39,599 bases of DNA from an uncultured Eubacteriales bacterium (GTDB lineage Bacteria; Bacillota; Clostridia; Oscillospirales; Oscillospiraceae), in contig ONBX01000018.1 in assembly GCA_900316205.1 (NCBI GenBank), positions 1 through 39,599 of the forward strand, in the 5' to 3' direction. The notes below the pieces were generated by a model. That model worked only from the letters and a program-made list of their open reading frames with translations, ran no database searches and was not told where the DNA came from. Within the stretch, counting starts at the first letter, position 1. Each line of letters begins with the position of its first letter. The position numbers and the translations under genes were made by a program. Shown piece by piece: positions 24,173-32,696 of this stretch.

Positions 24173-25456
24173 ATGGATGGCGACAGTCGATTGCCGTTTA
24201 TCCTTGCGATTTTGCTGCTGTTTTGCGCAGCCTATTTTGCCGTGGCGGAAACAGCCTTTGCCTCCGCCTCCCGCAACAAGATCAAAACCGCCGCCGACCG
24301 GGGCGATTCCCGGGCTGAGTCGGCGCTTTACGTATTGGATCACTTTGACCGGGCCATCAGCACCCTGCTCATCGGCACCAATATCGTCCACATTGCGGCG
24401 GCCTCCCTGGTCACCGTGGCCGTGACCAGGCTATGGGGATTGAACGCGGTGAGCGTCAGCACCATCGTGACCACCATTGTGGTCTTCTTCGCCGGGGAGA
24501 TGCTGCCCAAGAGCATCGCCAAGAAATACCCCGAGCGGCTGAGCAAGGCCACCGCGCCTTCCCTGCGCTTTTTCATGCTGCTGTTCTGGCCCGTTTCCTC
24601 TCTGCTGACCCTGATCGGCCGTGGCGCCGCGGCGCTGACCAAAGGCGATCCCGAGATCTCCGTGACGGAAGATGAGCTCTACGACATCATTGAGGACATG
24701 ACCGAGGAGGGCAGCCTGGATGAGGAGCAGGGCGACCTGATCTCCTCCGCGCTGCAGTTCGGGGAGGTGACGGTGGAGAGCATCCTGACCCCCCGGGTGG
24801 ACCTGGAGGCCATCGATATCGACGACAGTCTGGAGGAGATCCTCTCCCAGGTCAAGTCCCAGAACCACAGCCGCCTGCCCGTCTACGAGAAAAGTGTGGA
24901 CAACATCATCGGCATCCTGCAGATCCGCCGCTTCATCAAGAGCTACCTGCGGGAGGGTCAGGCCCTGGACCTGCGTTCGCTGCTGGATGAGCCCTTCTTC
25001 ATTCACCAGAGCACCAACATTGACGAGCTGCTGCCTCTTCTGTCCAAGAACCGGGCCAACATGGCCGTGGTCACCGACAACTACGGCGGCACCCTGGGCA
25101 TCGTCACCGTGGAGGATATCCTGGAGGAGCTGGTGGGCGAGATTTGGGACGAGGACGACGTGGTGGAGGAGCCCATCGTCTCTCTGGGCGAGGGTGTGGT
25201 CCTGGCCGATGCGGACGAAAGCGTCAGCGACGTGATGGAGCAATTGGACTACGAGGACCCGGACGAGGATGAGGAGCTGGTGAACACCCGCATGGGCGAA
25301 TGGGCCTATGAGCAGTTCACCTCCATTCCTCGGGTGGGCGACTCCTTCCGCTACCACCAGCTGGAGATCACCGTCTCCGCCATGGAGCACAACCGCATCC
25401 GCAAGCTGAAGGTCAGCCTTCTGCCCAGGGAAGAGGAAGGAGGCGACCAAGCATGA
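24173..25456 (+). CDS. CNNM/CorC (HlyC/CorC) family membrane protein, copy 1
   Basis: CNNM/CorC proteins are membrane dimers implicated in Mg2+ (or Co2+) export or homeostasis. The 427 residues have a DUF21 transmembrane domain (about 5-150, including AYFAVAETAFASASRNKI and FFAGEMLPKSIAKKYPERL), two CBS domains (about 200-320, with SRLPVYEKSVDNIIGIL and MAVVTDNYGGTLGIVTVEDILEELVGEI), and a C-terminal CorC_HlyC domain. ATG 24173 follows GGAAGTGG. The next gene is a paralogue whose ATG overlaps this stop as ATGA. The substrate ion cannot be read from sequence. Confidence 0.9.
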   Translation: MDGDSRLPFILAILLLFCAAYFAVAETAFASASRNKIKTAADRGDSRAESALYVLDHFDRAISTLLIGTNIVHIAAASLVTVAVTRLWGLNAVSVSTIVTTIVVFFAGEMLPKSIAKKYPERLSKATAPSLRFFMLLFWPVSSLLTLIGRGAAALTKGDPEISVTEDELYDIIEDMTEEGSLDEEQGDLISSALQFGEVTVESILTPRVDLEAIDIDDSLEEILSQVKSQNHSRLPVYEKSVDNIIGILQIRRFIKSYLREGQALDLRSLLDEPFFIHQSTNIDELLPLLSKNRANMAVVTDNYGGTLGIVTVEDILEELVGEIWDEDDVVEEPIVSLGEGVVLADADESVSDVMEQLDYEDPDEDEELVNTRMGEWAYEQFTSIPRVGDSFRYHQLEITVSAMEHNRIRKLKVSLLPREEEGGDQA

Positions 25457-26721
25457 CATCGATCCTTCTCATTCTGCTGGGGATCCTGGCCTGCGTGATC
25501 CTATCCGGCTTTTTCTCCGGTTCGGAGATGGCCTTTTCCTCCTGCTCGAGCCTGCGGCTGGAGCATCTGCGGGACGACGGCTCCAAGCGGGCCGGCGTCG
25601 CCGCGAAGATTGCCGAGCGCTTTGAGGACGCCCTGGGCGCCATCCTCATCGGCAATAACCTTGTGAACATCGCCGCCTCCTCTCTCATCACCGTGCTGGT
25701 GGTAAAGCTCACCGGCAGTACCGAAAAGGTGTGGCTGGGCACTGTCATCATCACCGTGGTGATCATCATCTTCGGGGAGACCATCCCCAAGATCACCTGC
25801 AAGAAGAGCGCCAACCGGGTGGCGGAGCGCTATGCCTACCCGGTGCAGGCCCTCATGATCCTCTTAAAGCCGCTGGTGTGGCTGGTGGTCAAGACCATCG
25901 AGCTCATCACAAAGCCCCTCAAGGGCGAGGAGGACGAGGACGCCGAGGAGGCCGTGGAGGAGCTGCAGAACCTGATCGAGACCGCCGAGGACGAGGAAGT
26001 GCTGGACGAGGACCAGTCCGAGCTTGTCCAGGCCGCCATCGAGTTTGACCAGATCTCCGCCTCCGAGGTCATGACCGCCCGGGTGGACGTCTACGCCATC
26101 GACATTGAGGACGACTGGGACGAGATCCTCCGTCTGGTGGAGGAGTCCCCCTATTCCCGGCTGCCGGTCTACGAGGGCAGCATCGACAACATCATCGGCG
26201 TTCTGTACCTGAACCATTTCCTCAAGGCCATGACCGAGGACGGCCACACCGATATCCGCAGTCTTCTGATGCCCCCCTGCTTCGTGTACAAGACCATGAA
26301 GCTCCCAGCGGTGCTGAGCAGCCTGAAAAAGGCGCGGCAGCACCTGGCCATCGTGTCTGACGAATACGGCGGCACCCTGGGCGTGCTCTCCATGGAGGAC
26401 GTGCTGGAGCAGATCGTGGGCGACATCTGGGACGAAACGGACACCGTGGAGCAGGAGGTCGTGCAGCGCTCGGAGGACGAGTACGAGCTGGACGGCGACA
26501 TGGTCCTCTCCGACTTCCTGGAGCTGCTGGGCCTCGACGAAAACAGCTTTGAGGCAGAAAGCGAAACGGTGGGCGGCTGGACGGTGGAGAGCTTCGGCGA
26601 CTTCCCCCAGCCCGGCGACAGCTTCCGCTATCAGGACTGGGTCTTCACCGTGCTGAGCATGGACGGCCGCAGAGTGGAAAAGCTCCTGGCCAAGAAAGAC
26701 CCCCGGACGGAAGAAGAATAA
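25453..26721 (+). CDS. CNNM/CorC (HlyC/CorC) family membrane protein, copy 2
   Basis: A paralogue of the preceding gene, 422 residues with the same order of domains: DUF21 helices (LSGFFSGSEMAFSSCSSLRL, VIIIFGETIPKITCKKSANRV), an acidic linker (about 157-180), a CBS pair (SRLPVYEGSIDNIIGVLYL, LAIVSDEYGGTLGVLSMEDVLEQIVGDI) and a CorC_HlyC domain. The 4-base ATGA overlap implies coupled translation, so the two may form a heteromer. With mgtE in the same window, Mg2+ balance is a plausible shared theme, by inference only. Confidence 0.9.
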   Translation: MTSILLILLGILACVILSGFFSGSEMAFSSCSSLRLEHLRDDGSKRAGVAAKIAERFEDALGAILIGNNLVNIAASSLITVLVVKLTGSTEKVWLGTVIITVVIIIFGETIPKITCKKSANRVAERYAYPVQALMILLKPLVWLVVKTIELITKPLKGEEDEDAEEAVEELQNLIETAEDEEVLDEDQSELVQAAIEFDQISASEVMTARVDVYAIDIEDDWDEILRLVEESPYSRLPVYEGSIDNIIGVLYLNHFLKAMTEDGHTDIRSLLMPPCFVYKTMKLPAVLSSLKKARQHLAIVSDEYGGTLGVLSMEDVLEQIVGDIWDETDTVEQEVVQRSEDEYELDGDMVLSDFLELLGLDENSFEAESETVGGWTVESFGDFPQPGDSFRYQDWVFTVLSMDGRRVEKLLAKKDPRTEEE

Positions 26722-26727
26722 GAAGCA

Positions 26728-26770
26728 AAAACAGGCTCTGAAACCCGCGGGTTTCAGAGCCTGTTTTCGT
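26728..26770 (+). terminator. Terminator of the CNNM operon
   Basis: AAAACAGGCTCTGAAACC (26728-26745), loop CGCG, GGTTTCAGAGCCTGTTTT (26750-26767), then CGTTTT. Strong hairpin, possibly bidirectional. Confidence 0.88.
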
Positions 26771-26784
26771 TTTACATAGGAGCG

Positions 26785-27470
26785 ATGGGAGCACGGGCAG
26801 CGGAGAGGCGACCAAAGGTCGCCCCTACGGCAGCTCTAAGCCTTCCCCGCGCACGGGGAAGATGGCGCGAAGCGCCGGATGAGGTCCCCGTTGTCATGGC
26901 TTCGCGCAGGCGCAGCGGAGTCAAAGGATCCCGCCCCCGGCGCAAGGCCGGATCTCCGCATCCTCACAGGGCACGAGCGCCGCACTCTGTCACCATCGTA
27001 GGGGCGATTCACGAATCGCCCGCTCTCTCTTTCCCGCCGTAGGGGCTGATGCCCCGGCAGCCCTTGCTTCCCCCGCTGGGGGAAGTGGCCGAAGGCCGAT
27101 AGGGGACCCGCCCGGCGGCACAGGGGGCCAAGCAAGCAGAAAGGTTCGGCGCATTCGCAGTTGGTACGACTTCGCCGAACCTTTCTGTTGTGATAAAGCA
27201 GGGTTCTGCCGGGAGAGGCAAGCCCCTCCCACAATGCCTTCCCCGCGCACGGGGAAGGTGCCCCAGTGCTCACACTGGGGCGGATGAGGTCCTCAACCTA
27301 TCGTCCGGGCGATTCGTGAATCGCCCCTACGATGCGGTCGGATCGGGCAGCGGAGGCGGCCAAAGGTCGCCCCTGCGGCGGGATGGGACCCATGCGTATC
27401 CCCCAGTCACCGTCGCGGGCTCCGGTGACAGCCCCCTTTAGGCAAGGGGGCCTTGATCGTACGGGCGGTT
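26785..27470. repeat. Intergenic array of palindromic repeat units (about 690 bp)
   Basis: No credible gene here. Recognisable units: CCTTCCCCGCGCACGGGGAAG plus a variable hairpin plus GGATGAGGTCC (26838-26890 and 27235-27293); GTAGGGGCGATTC and its inverted form (27000-27025, 27303-27330); CTTGCTTCCCCC..GGGGGAAGTGGCC (27061-27110); and a 15-bp hairpin 27137-27151 / 27173-27187. The two CCTTCCCC units carry different hairpins (GGCGCGAAGCGCC versus GCCCCAGTG..CACTGGGGC), so structure is kept while sequence changes. Copies recur at 33.3 and 37.3-38.0 kb. Confidence 0.8.
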
Positions 27471-27476
27471 TCCCGG

Positions 27477-27524
27477 TTTTCGTCATTGCTTTCAATTGAC
27501 GAAAAAAGCCGTGTGTGCTATAGT
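27477..27524 (+). promoter_or_regulatory. pckA promoter with operator-like inverted repeat
   Basis: TTGACG (27496-27501), 17 bases, TATAGT (27519-27524). The -35 is embedded in the right arm of a perfect inverted repeat: TTTTCGTCA (27477-27485), 11 bases, TGACGAAAA (27497-27505). That places a likely regulator site directly over the -35 element. Confidence 0.65.
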
Positions 27525-27561
27525 ATCGGTATAATCTTACCGAAAGGGGTTTGATGCAATT

Positions 27562-29175
27562 ATGGGCAATTTAGATCTGAGCAAGTACGGTATTACCGGT
27601 GCGACCGAGATCATTTACAATCCCAGCTATGAGAAGCTGTTTGAGGACGAGATGGATCCCTCTCTGGAGGGCTTTGACAAGGGCGTTCTCACGGAGCTTG
27701 GCGCTGTGAACGTGATGACCGGCATTTACACCGGCCGTTCTCCCAAGGACAAATACATCGTCATGGACGAAAACTCCAAGGACACCGTGTGGTGGACCTC
27801 GGAGGGCTACAAGAACGACAACCATCCCATGACCCAGGAGACCTGGGAAGTGGTGCGCAAGCTGGCGCAGGATCAGCTCTGCGGCAAGAAGCTCTATGTG
27901 GTGGACGCTTTCTGCGGCGCAAACAAGGACACCCGCATGGCCATCCGCTTCATCATGGAGGTGGCCTGGCAGGCCCACTTCGTGCGCAACATGTTCATCA
28001 AGCCCAGCGCCGAGGAGCTGGAGAACTTCGAGCCTGACTTTGTGGTGTACACCGCCTCCAAGGCCAAGTGCACCAATTACAAGGAGCTGGGCCTGAACAG
28101 CGAGACCGTGGTGGCCTTCAACGTCACCAGCCGAGAGCAGGTCATCATCAACACCTGGTACGGCGGCGAGATGAAGAAGGGCATGTTCTCCATGATGAAC
28201 TACTACCTGCCCCTCAAGGGCATGGCCGCCATGCACTGCTCCGCCAACACCGACATGAACGGCGAGAACACCGCCATCTTCTTCGGCCTGTCCGGCACCG
28301 GCAAGACCACCCTGTCCACCGACCCCAAGCGTCTGCTCATCGGCGATGACGAGCACGGCTGGGACGACAACGGTGTCTTCAACTTCGAGGGCGGCTGCTA
28401 TGCCAAGGTCATCAACCTGGACAAGGACTCCGAGCCCGACATCTACAACGCCATCAAGCGCAACGCTCTGCTGGAGAACGTGACCGTGGACGAGAATGGC
28501 AAGATCGACTTTGCCGACAAGTCCGTCACCGAGAACACCCGCGTCTCCTACCCCATCGAGCACATCGAGAAGATCGTGAAGAACGTGCGCCCCGTGTGCT
28601 CCGGCCCGGACGCCAAGAACGTGATCTTCCTCTCCGCTGACGCCTTCGGTGTGCTGCCTCCCGTGTCCATCCTGACGCCGGAGCAGACCAAGTACTACTT
28701 CCTCTCCGGCTTCACCGCGAAGCTGGCCGGCACCGAGCGCGGCATCACCGAGCCCACCCCCACCTTCTCCGCCTGCTTCGGCCAGGCTTTCCTGGAGCTG
28801 CACCCCACCAAGTACGCGGAAGAGCTGGTGAAGAAGATGGAAAAGAGCGGCGCCAAGGCCTTCCTGGTGAACACCGGCTGGAACGGCACCGGCAAGCGCA
28901 TCTCCATCAAGGACACCCGCGGCATCATCGACGCCATCCTCAGCGGCGCCATTCTGGAGGCTCCCACCAAGTCCATCCCCTACTTCAACTTTGAAGTGCC
29001 CACCGCCCTGCCCGGCGTGGATCCCGCCATTCTGGATCCTCGGGACACCTATGCCGATCCCGCTGTGTGGGAAGAGAAGGCAAAGGACCTCTCCGGCCGC
29101 TTCATCAAGAACTTCGTCAAGTACGAGAGCAACGAGGCCGGCAAGGCTCTGGTCGCCGCCGGCCCCCAGTTGTGA
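27562..29175 (+). CDS. pckA: Phosphoenolpyruvate carboxykinase (ATP)
   Basis: Interconverts oxaloacetate + ATP and PEP + CO2 + ADP. In fermenting gut anaerobes it often runs toward oxaloacetate, feeding succinate or propionate formation. The 537 residues are full length for the ATP-type family. Visible are [12 protein letters not shown], the P-loop [11 protein letters not shown], the metal-binding [49 protein letters not shown] and the adenine-site region [16 protein letters not shown] 27562 follows AAAGGGG. Monocistronic with its own promoter and terminator. Direction of flux in this organism cannot be told from sequence. Confidence 0.97.
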   Translation: MGNLDLSKYGITGATEIIYNPSYEKLFEDEMDPSLEGFDKGVLTELGAVNVMTGIYTGRSPKDKYIVMDENSKDTVWWTSEGYKNDNHPMTQETWEVVRKLAQDQLCGKKLYVVDAFCGANKDTRMAIRFIMEVAWQAHFVRNMFIKPSAEELENFEPDFVVYTASKAKCTNYKELGLNSETVVAFNVTSREQVIINTWYGGEMKKGMFSMMNYYLPLKGMAAMHCSANTDMNGENTAIFFGLSGTGKTTLSTDPKRLLIGDDEHGWDDNGVFNFEGGCYAKVINLDKDSEPDIYNAIKRNALLENVTVDENGKIDFADKSVTENTRVSYPIEHIEKIVKNVRPVCSGPDAKNVIFLSADAFGVLPPVSILTPEQTKYYFLSGFTAKLAGTERGITEPTPTFSACFGQAFLELHPTKYAEELVKKMEKSGAKAFLVNTGWNGTGKRISIKDTRGIIDAILSGAILEAPTKSIPYFNFEVPTALPGVDPAILDPRDTYADPAVWEEKAKDLSGRFIKNFVKYESNEAGKALVAAGPQL

Positions 29176-29204
29176 TGTGAGTTTCCAGTTTTTAGTTTCA
29201 GCAA

Positions 29205-29238
29205 AAACGATCCTCCGGATTCCTCCGGAGGATCGTTT
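29205..29238 (+). terminator. pckA terminator
   Basis: AAACGATCCTCCGGA (29205-29219), loop TTCC, TCCGGAGGATCGTTT (29224-29238). Its core GATCCTCCGGA stem is repeated at 29463-29496. Confidence 0.8.
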
Positions 29239-29260
29239 CAATATGGGGACATAGGTATAA

Positions 29261-29460
29261 ACAGGAAAAAGCCTCGCAGAGTTTTTCGCCTCGCAAGGCG
29301 AAAAAACAAATGAAATCCGTGTTTTCCGGGGGCGTGTACCTCGGAAAACACACTTTGCGCCCTGCAAGTGTGCGAGTTGTCCGCCCTTAGCGGACAGCGA
29401 GTGCGCGCGGCAGGGCGAGATCCCCCTCTGTCGGCAAAGCCTTTAGCTTTGCCGACAGCA
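29261..29460. repeat. Run of five hairpins between pckA and the DUF1295 gene
   Basis: Not coding. Perfect stems: 29282-29290/29297-29305 (TTTTTCGCC/GGCGAAAAA); 29319-29328/29342-29351 (GTGTTTTCCG/CGGAAAACAC); 29358-29365/29410-29417 (CGCCCTGC/GCAGGGCG), enclosing 29378-29384/29390-29396 (TGTCCGC/GCGGACA); 29428-29439/29447-29458 (CTGTCGGCAAAG/CTTTGCCGACAG). The style recalls copies A and B, but I cannot align it reliably to them. It is bracketed by two near-identical terminator hairpins. Confidence 0.6.
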
Positions 29461-29462
29461 TG

Positions 29463-29499
29463 AAAAGATCCTCCGGATTTCTCCGGAGGATCTTTTTTT
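29463..29499. terminator. Terminator, near-copy of the pckA hairpin
   Basis: AAAAGATCCTCCGGA (29463-29477), loop TTTC, TCCGGAGGATCTTTT (29482-29496) and further T residues on the plus strand. It serves the minus-strand DUF1295 gene and backs up pckA. Confidence 0.8.
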
Positions 29500-29508
29500 G
29501 CGTTCAAC

Positions 29509-30318
29509 TCAGGCAACCAGCCACTTGTACTTCTCCACACTGTAGAGAGGCACGAAGGGCAGCAGGATGGGGACGGTCTTGACGAACTTCTGGTAGTCGG
29601 GATCCTTGCCGTAGCGCTTGTTCTGGCGGACCTCCAGGCGGCGGGCGCCGGAGAACATGACGAAGATGATACCGCTGTAGCCCAGGGCGCAGACCAGCCA
29701 CTGCCAGCCCTTCACCGCGCCGATGCCGGAGAGCAGCACGCCGGTCCAGAAGATCATCTCACCCAGGTAGTTGGGGCAGCGGACGATGCGGAAGAGGCCG
29801 GTGTCCACCCAGCGCTTGGGATTGACCTTCTTGGCCTTGTTCTTCTGGATGTCGGCGGCGGACTCCAGAGTGATGCCGCAGATCATGATGATGGCGCCGA
29901 TAAAGACCCAGGCATTGTCCTTGGTGGCCGGGGTGGCGTTGAACATGCGGTAGAACACGGGAGAGACCTGGGTGGCGTAGAGCAGGGCGCAGGTGACCCA
30001 GATCGCCAGCTTCACGCCCATGGGAACGGTCTTGCCGTCCTTGATCTCGCCCACCATGTTCTTCTTATAGGAACTGCTCTTCAGCTCCCGGTAGGCCAGA
30101 TATCCGCCCAAGCGGCAGCCGTAGAGGAAGAAGATGATGCAGCAGAGGATGGTGCCGGGGGTGAGGGTGGCGTGGAAGAGGATGAGCATCAGGATGCCGG
30201 CGGCGGCGATGGAGAAGCCGTAGCCCAGGGAGATGAACCAGACGTAGTTTTTGAAGCCGATGGAGCTGACCACCATGGCCAGCGCGAAGAGGAGCCAGAA
30301 GAACCAGGCAGGATACAT
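29509..30318 (-). CDS. DUF1295 membrane protein (steroid 5-alpha-reductase/ICMT-like fold)
   Basis: A 269-residue polytopic protein with about six to seven helices (for example residues 4-25, 30-55, 100-120, 135-155, 205-225). The conserved C-terminal part of the steroid 5-alpha-reductase-like DUF1295 family is clear: KRWVDTGLFRIVRCPNYLGEMIFW and SGARRLEVRQNKRYGKDPDYQKFVKTVP. Relatives are NADPH-dependent membrane reductases or methyltransferases acting on lipids; the substrate here is unknown. ATG 30318 follows AAGAAGG. Last of four same-strand genes with gaps of 32, 13 and 43 bases. Confidence 0.85.
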   Translation of the reverse strand: MYPAWFFWLLFALAMVVSSIGFKNYVWFISLGYGFSIAAAGILMLILFHATLTPGTILCCIIFFLYGCRLGGYLAYRELKSSSYKKNMVGEIKDGKTVPMGVKLAIWVTCALLYATQVSPVFYRMFNATPATKDNAWVFIGAIIMICGITLESAADIQKNKAKKVNPKRWVDTGLFRIVRCPNYLGEMIFWTGVLLSGIGAVKGWQWLVCALGYSGIIFVMFSGARRLEVRQNKRYGKDPDYQKFVKTVPILLPFVPLYSVEKYKWLVA

Positions 30319-30350
30319 GTTACGTTACCTTCTTTCAAAATATTTTTTGA

Positions 30351-30968
30351 TCACAATTTAAATTCCCGCAGGCCCGCCTTGTGCAGACCCAGGACGCCCC
30401 AGAGGAGCAGGGCCTGGCCCAGGGTGTTGACCCCCTGTTCCAGCCAGTTGGCGGCGGCGGTATTGCTGTCCCGGGAGCCCAGATAGCCCATGGCCATATA
30501 GACCACGAAGCAGAGAACGAAGATGGGGATCAGCCCTTTTTTCTTCATCTTCGCCGCCAGGATCCCCAGGCAGGAGCAGATGGCCCCCAGGCCCAGCACC
30601 ATCATGGAGATGAAGACGACGCTGCCGCTGAAGACAGGAGGCGCCGCCACAGCCAGGGCGGCCTTTCTCCGGTTGGTGAGCATCAGGATGATGCCGAGGC
30701 CCGCCAGCAGAAAGCCCAGGGACTGGGTGGGCAGGAACATGGTGTTCAGCACATGGAAATCACAGAGGCCCGCAGCATAGAGGGTCTTCCACAGGGCTTT
30801 CAGGAAGCCCGCGATCAGGATGTTGATGGTACCTGCGGCAAAGCAGGCGAAGGAATACTTGGGCATCTTGTTATAGAGATCCCGCTGCATCAAGACCATG
30901 CTGACGGCGAACAGGATCACCGGGATGAAATCCACAAGGCCCATCAAAACCGTGAATTCATACACCAT
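30351..30968 (-). CDS. Unknown polytopic membrane protein (205 aa)
   Basis: Not a family I recognise. The 205 residues form about six or seven hydrophobic helices (about 8-28, 38-65, 74-97, 108-140, 146-167, 180-200) with very short loops and no large soluble domain. There are Cys residues in several helices. Start ATG 30968 is preceded by GAGGAGG at 8 bases, a strong site. It lies 13 bases after the flavin-reductase-like gene and 32 before the DUF1295 gene, so it belongs to their operon. It could be a membrane subunit or a sensor; nothing in the sequence decides. Confidence 0.75.
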   Translation of the reverse strand: MVYEFTVLMGLVDFIPVILFAVSMVLMQRDLYNKMPKYSFACFAAGTINILIAGFLKALWKTLYAAGLCDFHVLNTMFLPTQSLGFLLAGLGIILMLTNRRKAALAVAAPPVFSGSVVFISMMVLGLGAICSCLGILAAKMKKKGLIPIFVLCFVVYMAMGYLGSRDSNTAAANWLEQGVNTLGQALLLWGVLGLHKAGLREFKL

Positions 30969-30981
30969 GGCCCGTTCCTCC

Positions 30982-31920
30982 TCAGCCCTTTCCCTTTTCC
31001 TTGGAGCGTTTGTCGTTGATGATCTTCATCTCTTTCTCGGTGATCTCGGTGACGCCGTGCTCCTTGGCCCAGGCCACACAGCCTTTCAGCACTGTGGGCA
31101 GGAAGATGCGCGGCACGTTCAGGATGACCTGGAGGGCATCGTCGGTGAAGTGCACGTCGGGATCGGTGCGGTCGGCGGCGTAGCGCACAGAGGAGAGCGT
31201 TGCGTTGCGGATGGGCAGCAGCTCCGGCACGGGGTGCGGGGTCCGGGCAAACCAGAAGTTCTTGCTGTCCCGGTAGCCGTGGCAGATGAGGGCGTTGGGC
31301 CAGAGGCGGCCCTTCACGCCGTCAATGATGTTCTGGTGATACTTGGGCTTCATGAGCATCTTGTCGATGCGCAGGATGAAGTGGGCGCCGTACTGGGTGG
31401 TGATGCCGTTGAAGTTCCGGTAGGGGGGCGGGTAGCAGCCGTCCACCAGCTTTCTGCCGATGTCCTCCTCTGCGTTCTCCAGATCACTCATCCAGGTGCA
31501 TTCCATGACCTGGTAGGCCTCCGCCACCACCTTGGGCCGCGGGGTCTTGGGGTCTTCCTGGATGCAGAGGCCGTCCTCCAGGGTGAAGCCGAAGTTCTTC
31601 ATCTTCTCCGCCGGGGTGTCGCCGGGCCAGCCCTGGGCCACGATCTTCTTGTGGTAGCCCCGGCCCTCGGGCATGAAGTTCAGCGCCAGGGTCTTGCGGC
31701 CGGCCAGCAGATGCTGGGCCGTGTTGGAGGAGTTGCGGGCCTCCAGCACCATGGCGTAGTAGCCCTTGCCGGCAATGTAATAGGGGAAAACCAGGGAGTA
31801 AGAGCCCACCGAGGTGCTGCCGTCCTCCGCCAGGGTGGAGATCATGACGGTGGGCATGGGGAAATAGGAGCTGGTCTGATAGAAGTTGTCTACGATGCGA
31901 AGGTCTTTGAAGCTGCTCAT
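30982..31920 (-). CDS. Flavin-reductase-like (FMN-binding split barrel) protein, long form
   Basis: The N-terminal part (about 1-200) looks like the FMN-binding split barrel of flavin reductases and flavoredoxins: PMPTVMISTLAEDGSTSVG, FPYYIAGKGYYAMVLEARN, SSNTAQHLLAGRKTLALNFM. At 312 residues it is clearly longer than the usual 160-200; the C-terminal third carries no domain I recognise. It probably binds FMN and transfers hydride or electrons from NAD(P)H; substrate unknown. Start ATG 31920 with GAGAGGA 6 bases upstream; the frame is open further upstream, but that covers the promoter. It has an internal promoter as well as read-through from the gene upstream. Confidence 0.78.
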   Translation of the reverse strand: MSSFKDLRIVDNFYQTSSYFPMPTVMISTLAEDGSTSVGSYSLVFPYYIAGKGYYAMVLEARNSSNTAQHLLAGRKTLALNFMPEGRGYHKKIVAQGWPGDTPAEKMKNFGFTLEDGLCIQEDPKTPRPKVVAEAYQVMECTWMSDLENAEEDIGRKLVDGCYPPPYRNFNGITTQYGAHFILRIDKMLMKPKYHQNIIDGVKGRLWPNALICHGYRDSKNFWFARTPHPVPELLPIRNATLSSVRYAADRTDPDVHFTDDALQVILNVPRIFLPTVLKGCVAWAKEHGVTEITEKEMKIINDKRSKEKGKG

Positions 31921-31939
31921 GGACGTTCCTCTCTTTCCA

Positions 31940-31967
31940 ATTATAATTATACATATTTTATCGTTAA
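31940..31967 (-). promoter_or_regulatory. Internal promoter before the flavin-reductase-like gene
   Basis: On the minus strand TTAACG (31967-31962), 16 bases, TATAAT (31945-31940). The -35 overlaps the stop codon of the upstream gene. Confidence 0.55.
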
Positions 31968-32638
31968 GATGCCGCTTTTCTGCGGGCAAACAGGAGGAAA
32001 AACAGGACCAGGAAGACTTCACCGAACATGGTGATGAGGAAGTTCAGGTCCAGATTGCCGGTAGCGGGCCCCAACGCAGCAAAAGCAAACATCAACAGTC
32101 CCGCCAGAAGCAGCAGCGGCGTTTTCTGTTTGATCCAGGCGGCGATACCGGCCAGGATTACGGGGATGATGGTGCCGAAGGCCAGCAGCATGCTCACACC
32201 CCTAGCCCAGCCCGGGGTCCCGTCGCCGGACTTCATGCGCAGGATGCCCGCCATGTCCTCCGGCACAAGCTGGGTGGCAAAGCCCTCGGCAATGCCGAGG
32301 GCGATCACTGCTCCGGTGAGGATCCAGACGGCAATCTTCCAGGGTCTGCGGAAGTTCAGCCCGTAGGCGCAGATGGGAAACAGCAGGGGGATCAGGGCCC
32401 CGTGGAACACAAAGCGGAAACGGCTGAGAAAGCGCAGGGCGCTCCCCTCTCCCAGGGCGCTGCCCAGGGCCTGGATCAGCGCGTCATAGCAGAGGCCGAA
32501 GCAGAGAAGGCCCAGCAGAAGATAGAGCGGCTCCTTCGTCCTCTTCCAGCCCCGAAGGGCCAGGATCAGGATCAGCGCATGAAACACGGTGATGGCCCAG
32601 GCCAGGATCGGGCCGTTCGTCAACAGGAACTGTCTCAT
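31964..32638 (-). CDS. Unknown seven-helix membrane protein (224 aa)
   Basis: Family not recognised. The 224 residues contain about seven transmembrane helices (about 9-28, 38-60, 78-98, 104-125, 146-166, 172-192, 196-217), an outside-facing start and a basic RRKAAS tail. It has no soluble catalytic domain. Start ATG 32638 follows GAGGGGA. First gene of the four-gene module, behind a near-consensus promoter. Sensor, carrier and quinone-linked roles are all possible. Its layout resembles the 205-residue protein two genes downstream, but I see no convincing sequence similarity by eye. Confidence 0.75.
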   Translation of the reverse strand: MRQFLLTNGPILAWAITVFHALILILALRGWKRTKEPLYLLLGLLCFGLCYDALIQALGSALGEGSALRFLSRFRFVFHGALIPLLFPICAYGLNFRRPWKIAVWILTGAVIALGIAEGFATQLVPEDMAGILRMKSGDGTPGWARGVSMLLAFGTIIPVILAGIAAWIKQKTPLLLLAGLLMFAFAALGPATGNLDLNFLITMFGEVFLVLFFLLFARRKAAS

Positions 32639-32696
32639 CTTCCGTCCCCTCTTTTTCCGATGTTACAGCATATCATCGTATAGTTTTCACAAAAAA

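Noticed and set aside
26785-27495. Open frames of 60-145 codons on both strands in the repeat arrays, with translations such as LIRRFAPPSPCAGKA
   Set aside because: They are translations of the palindromic units and change frame between copies; no start signals. Treated as repeats. The same holds for 33.3-33.6 and 37.2-38.0 kb.
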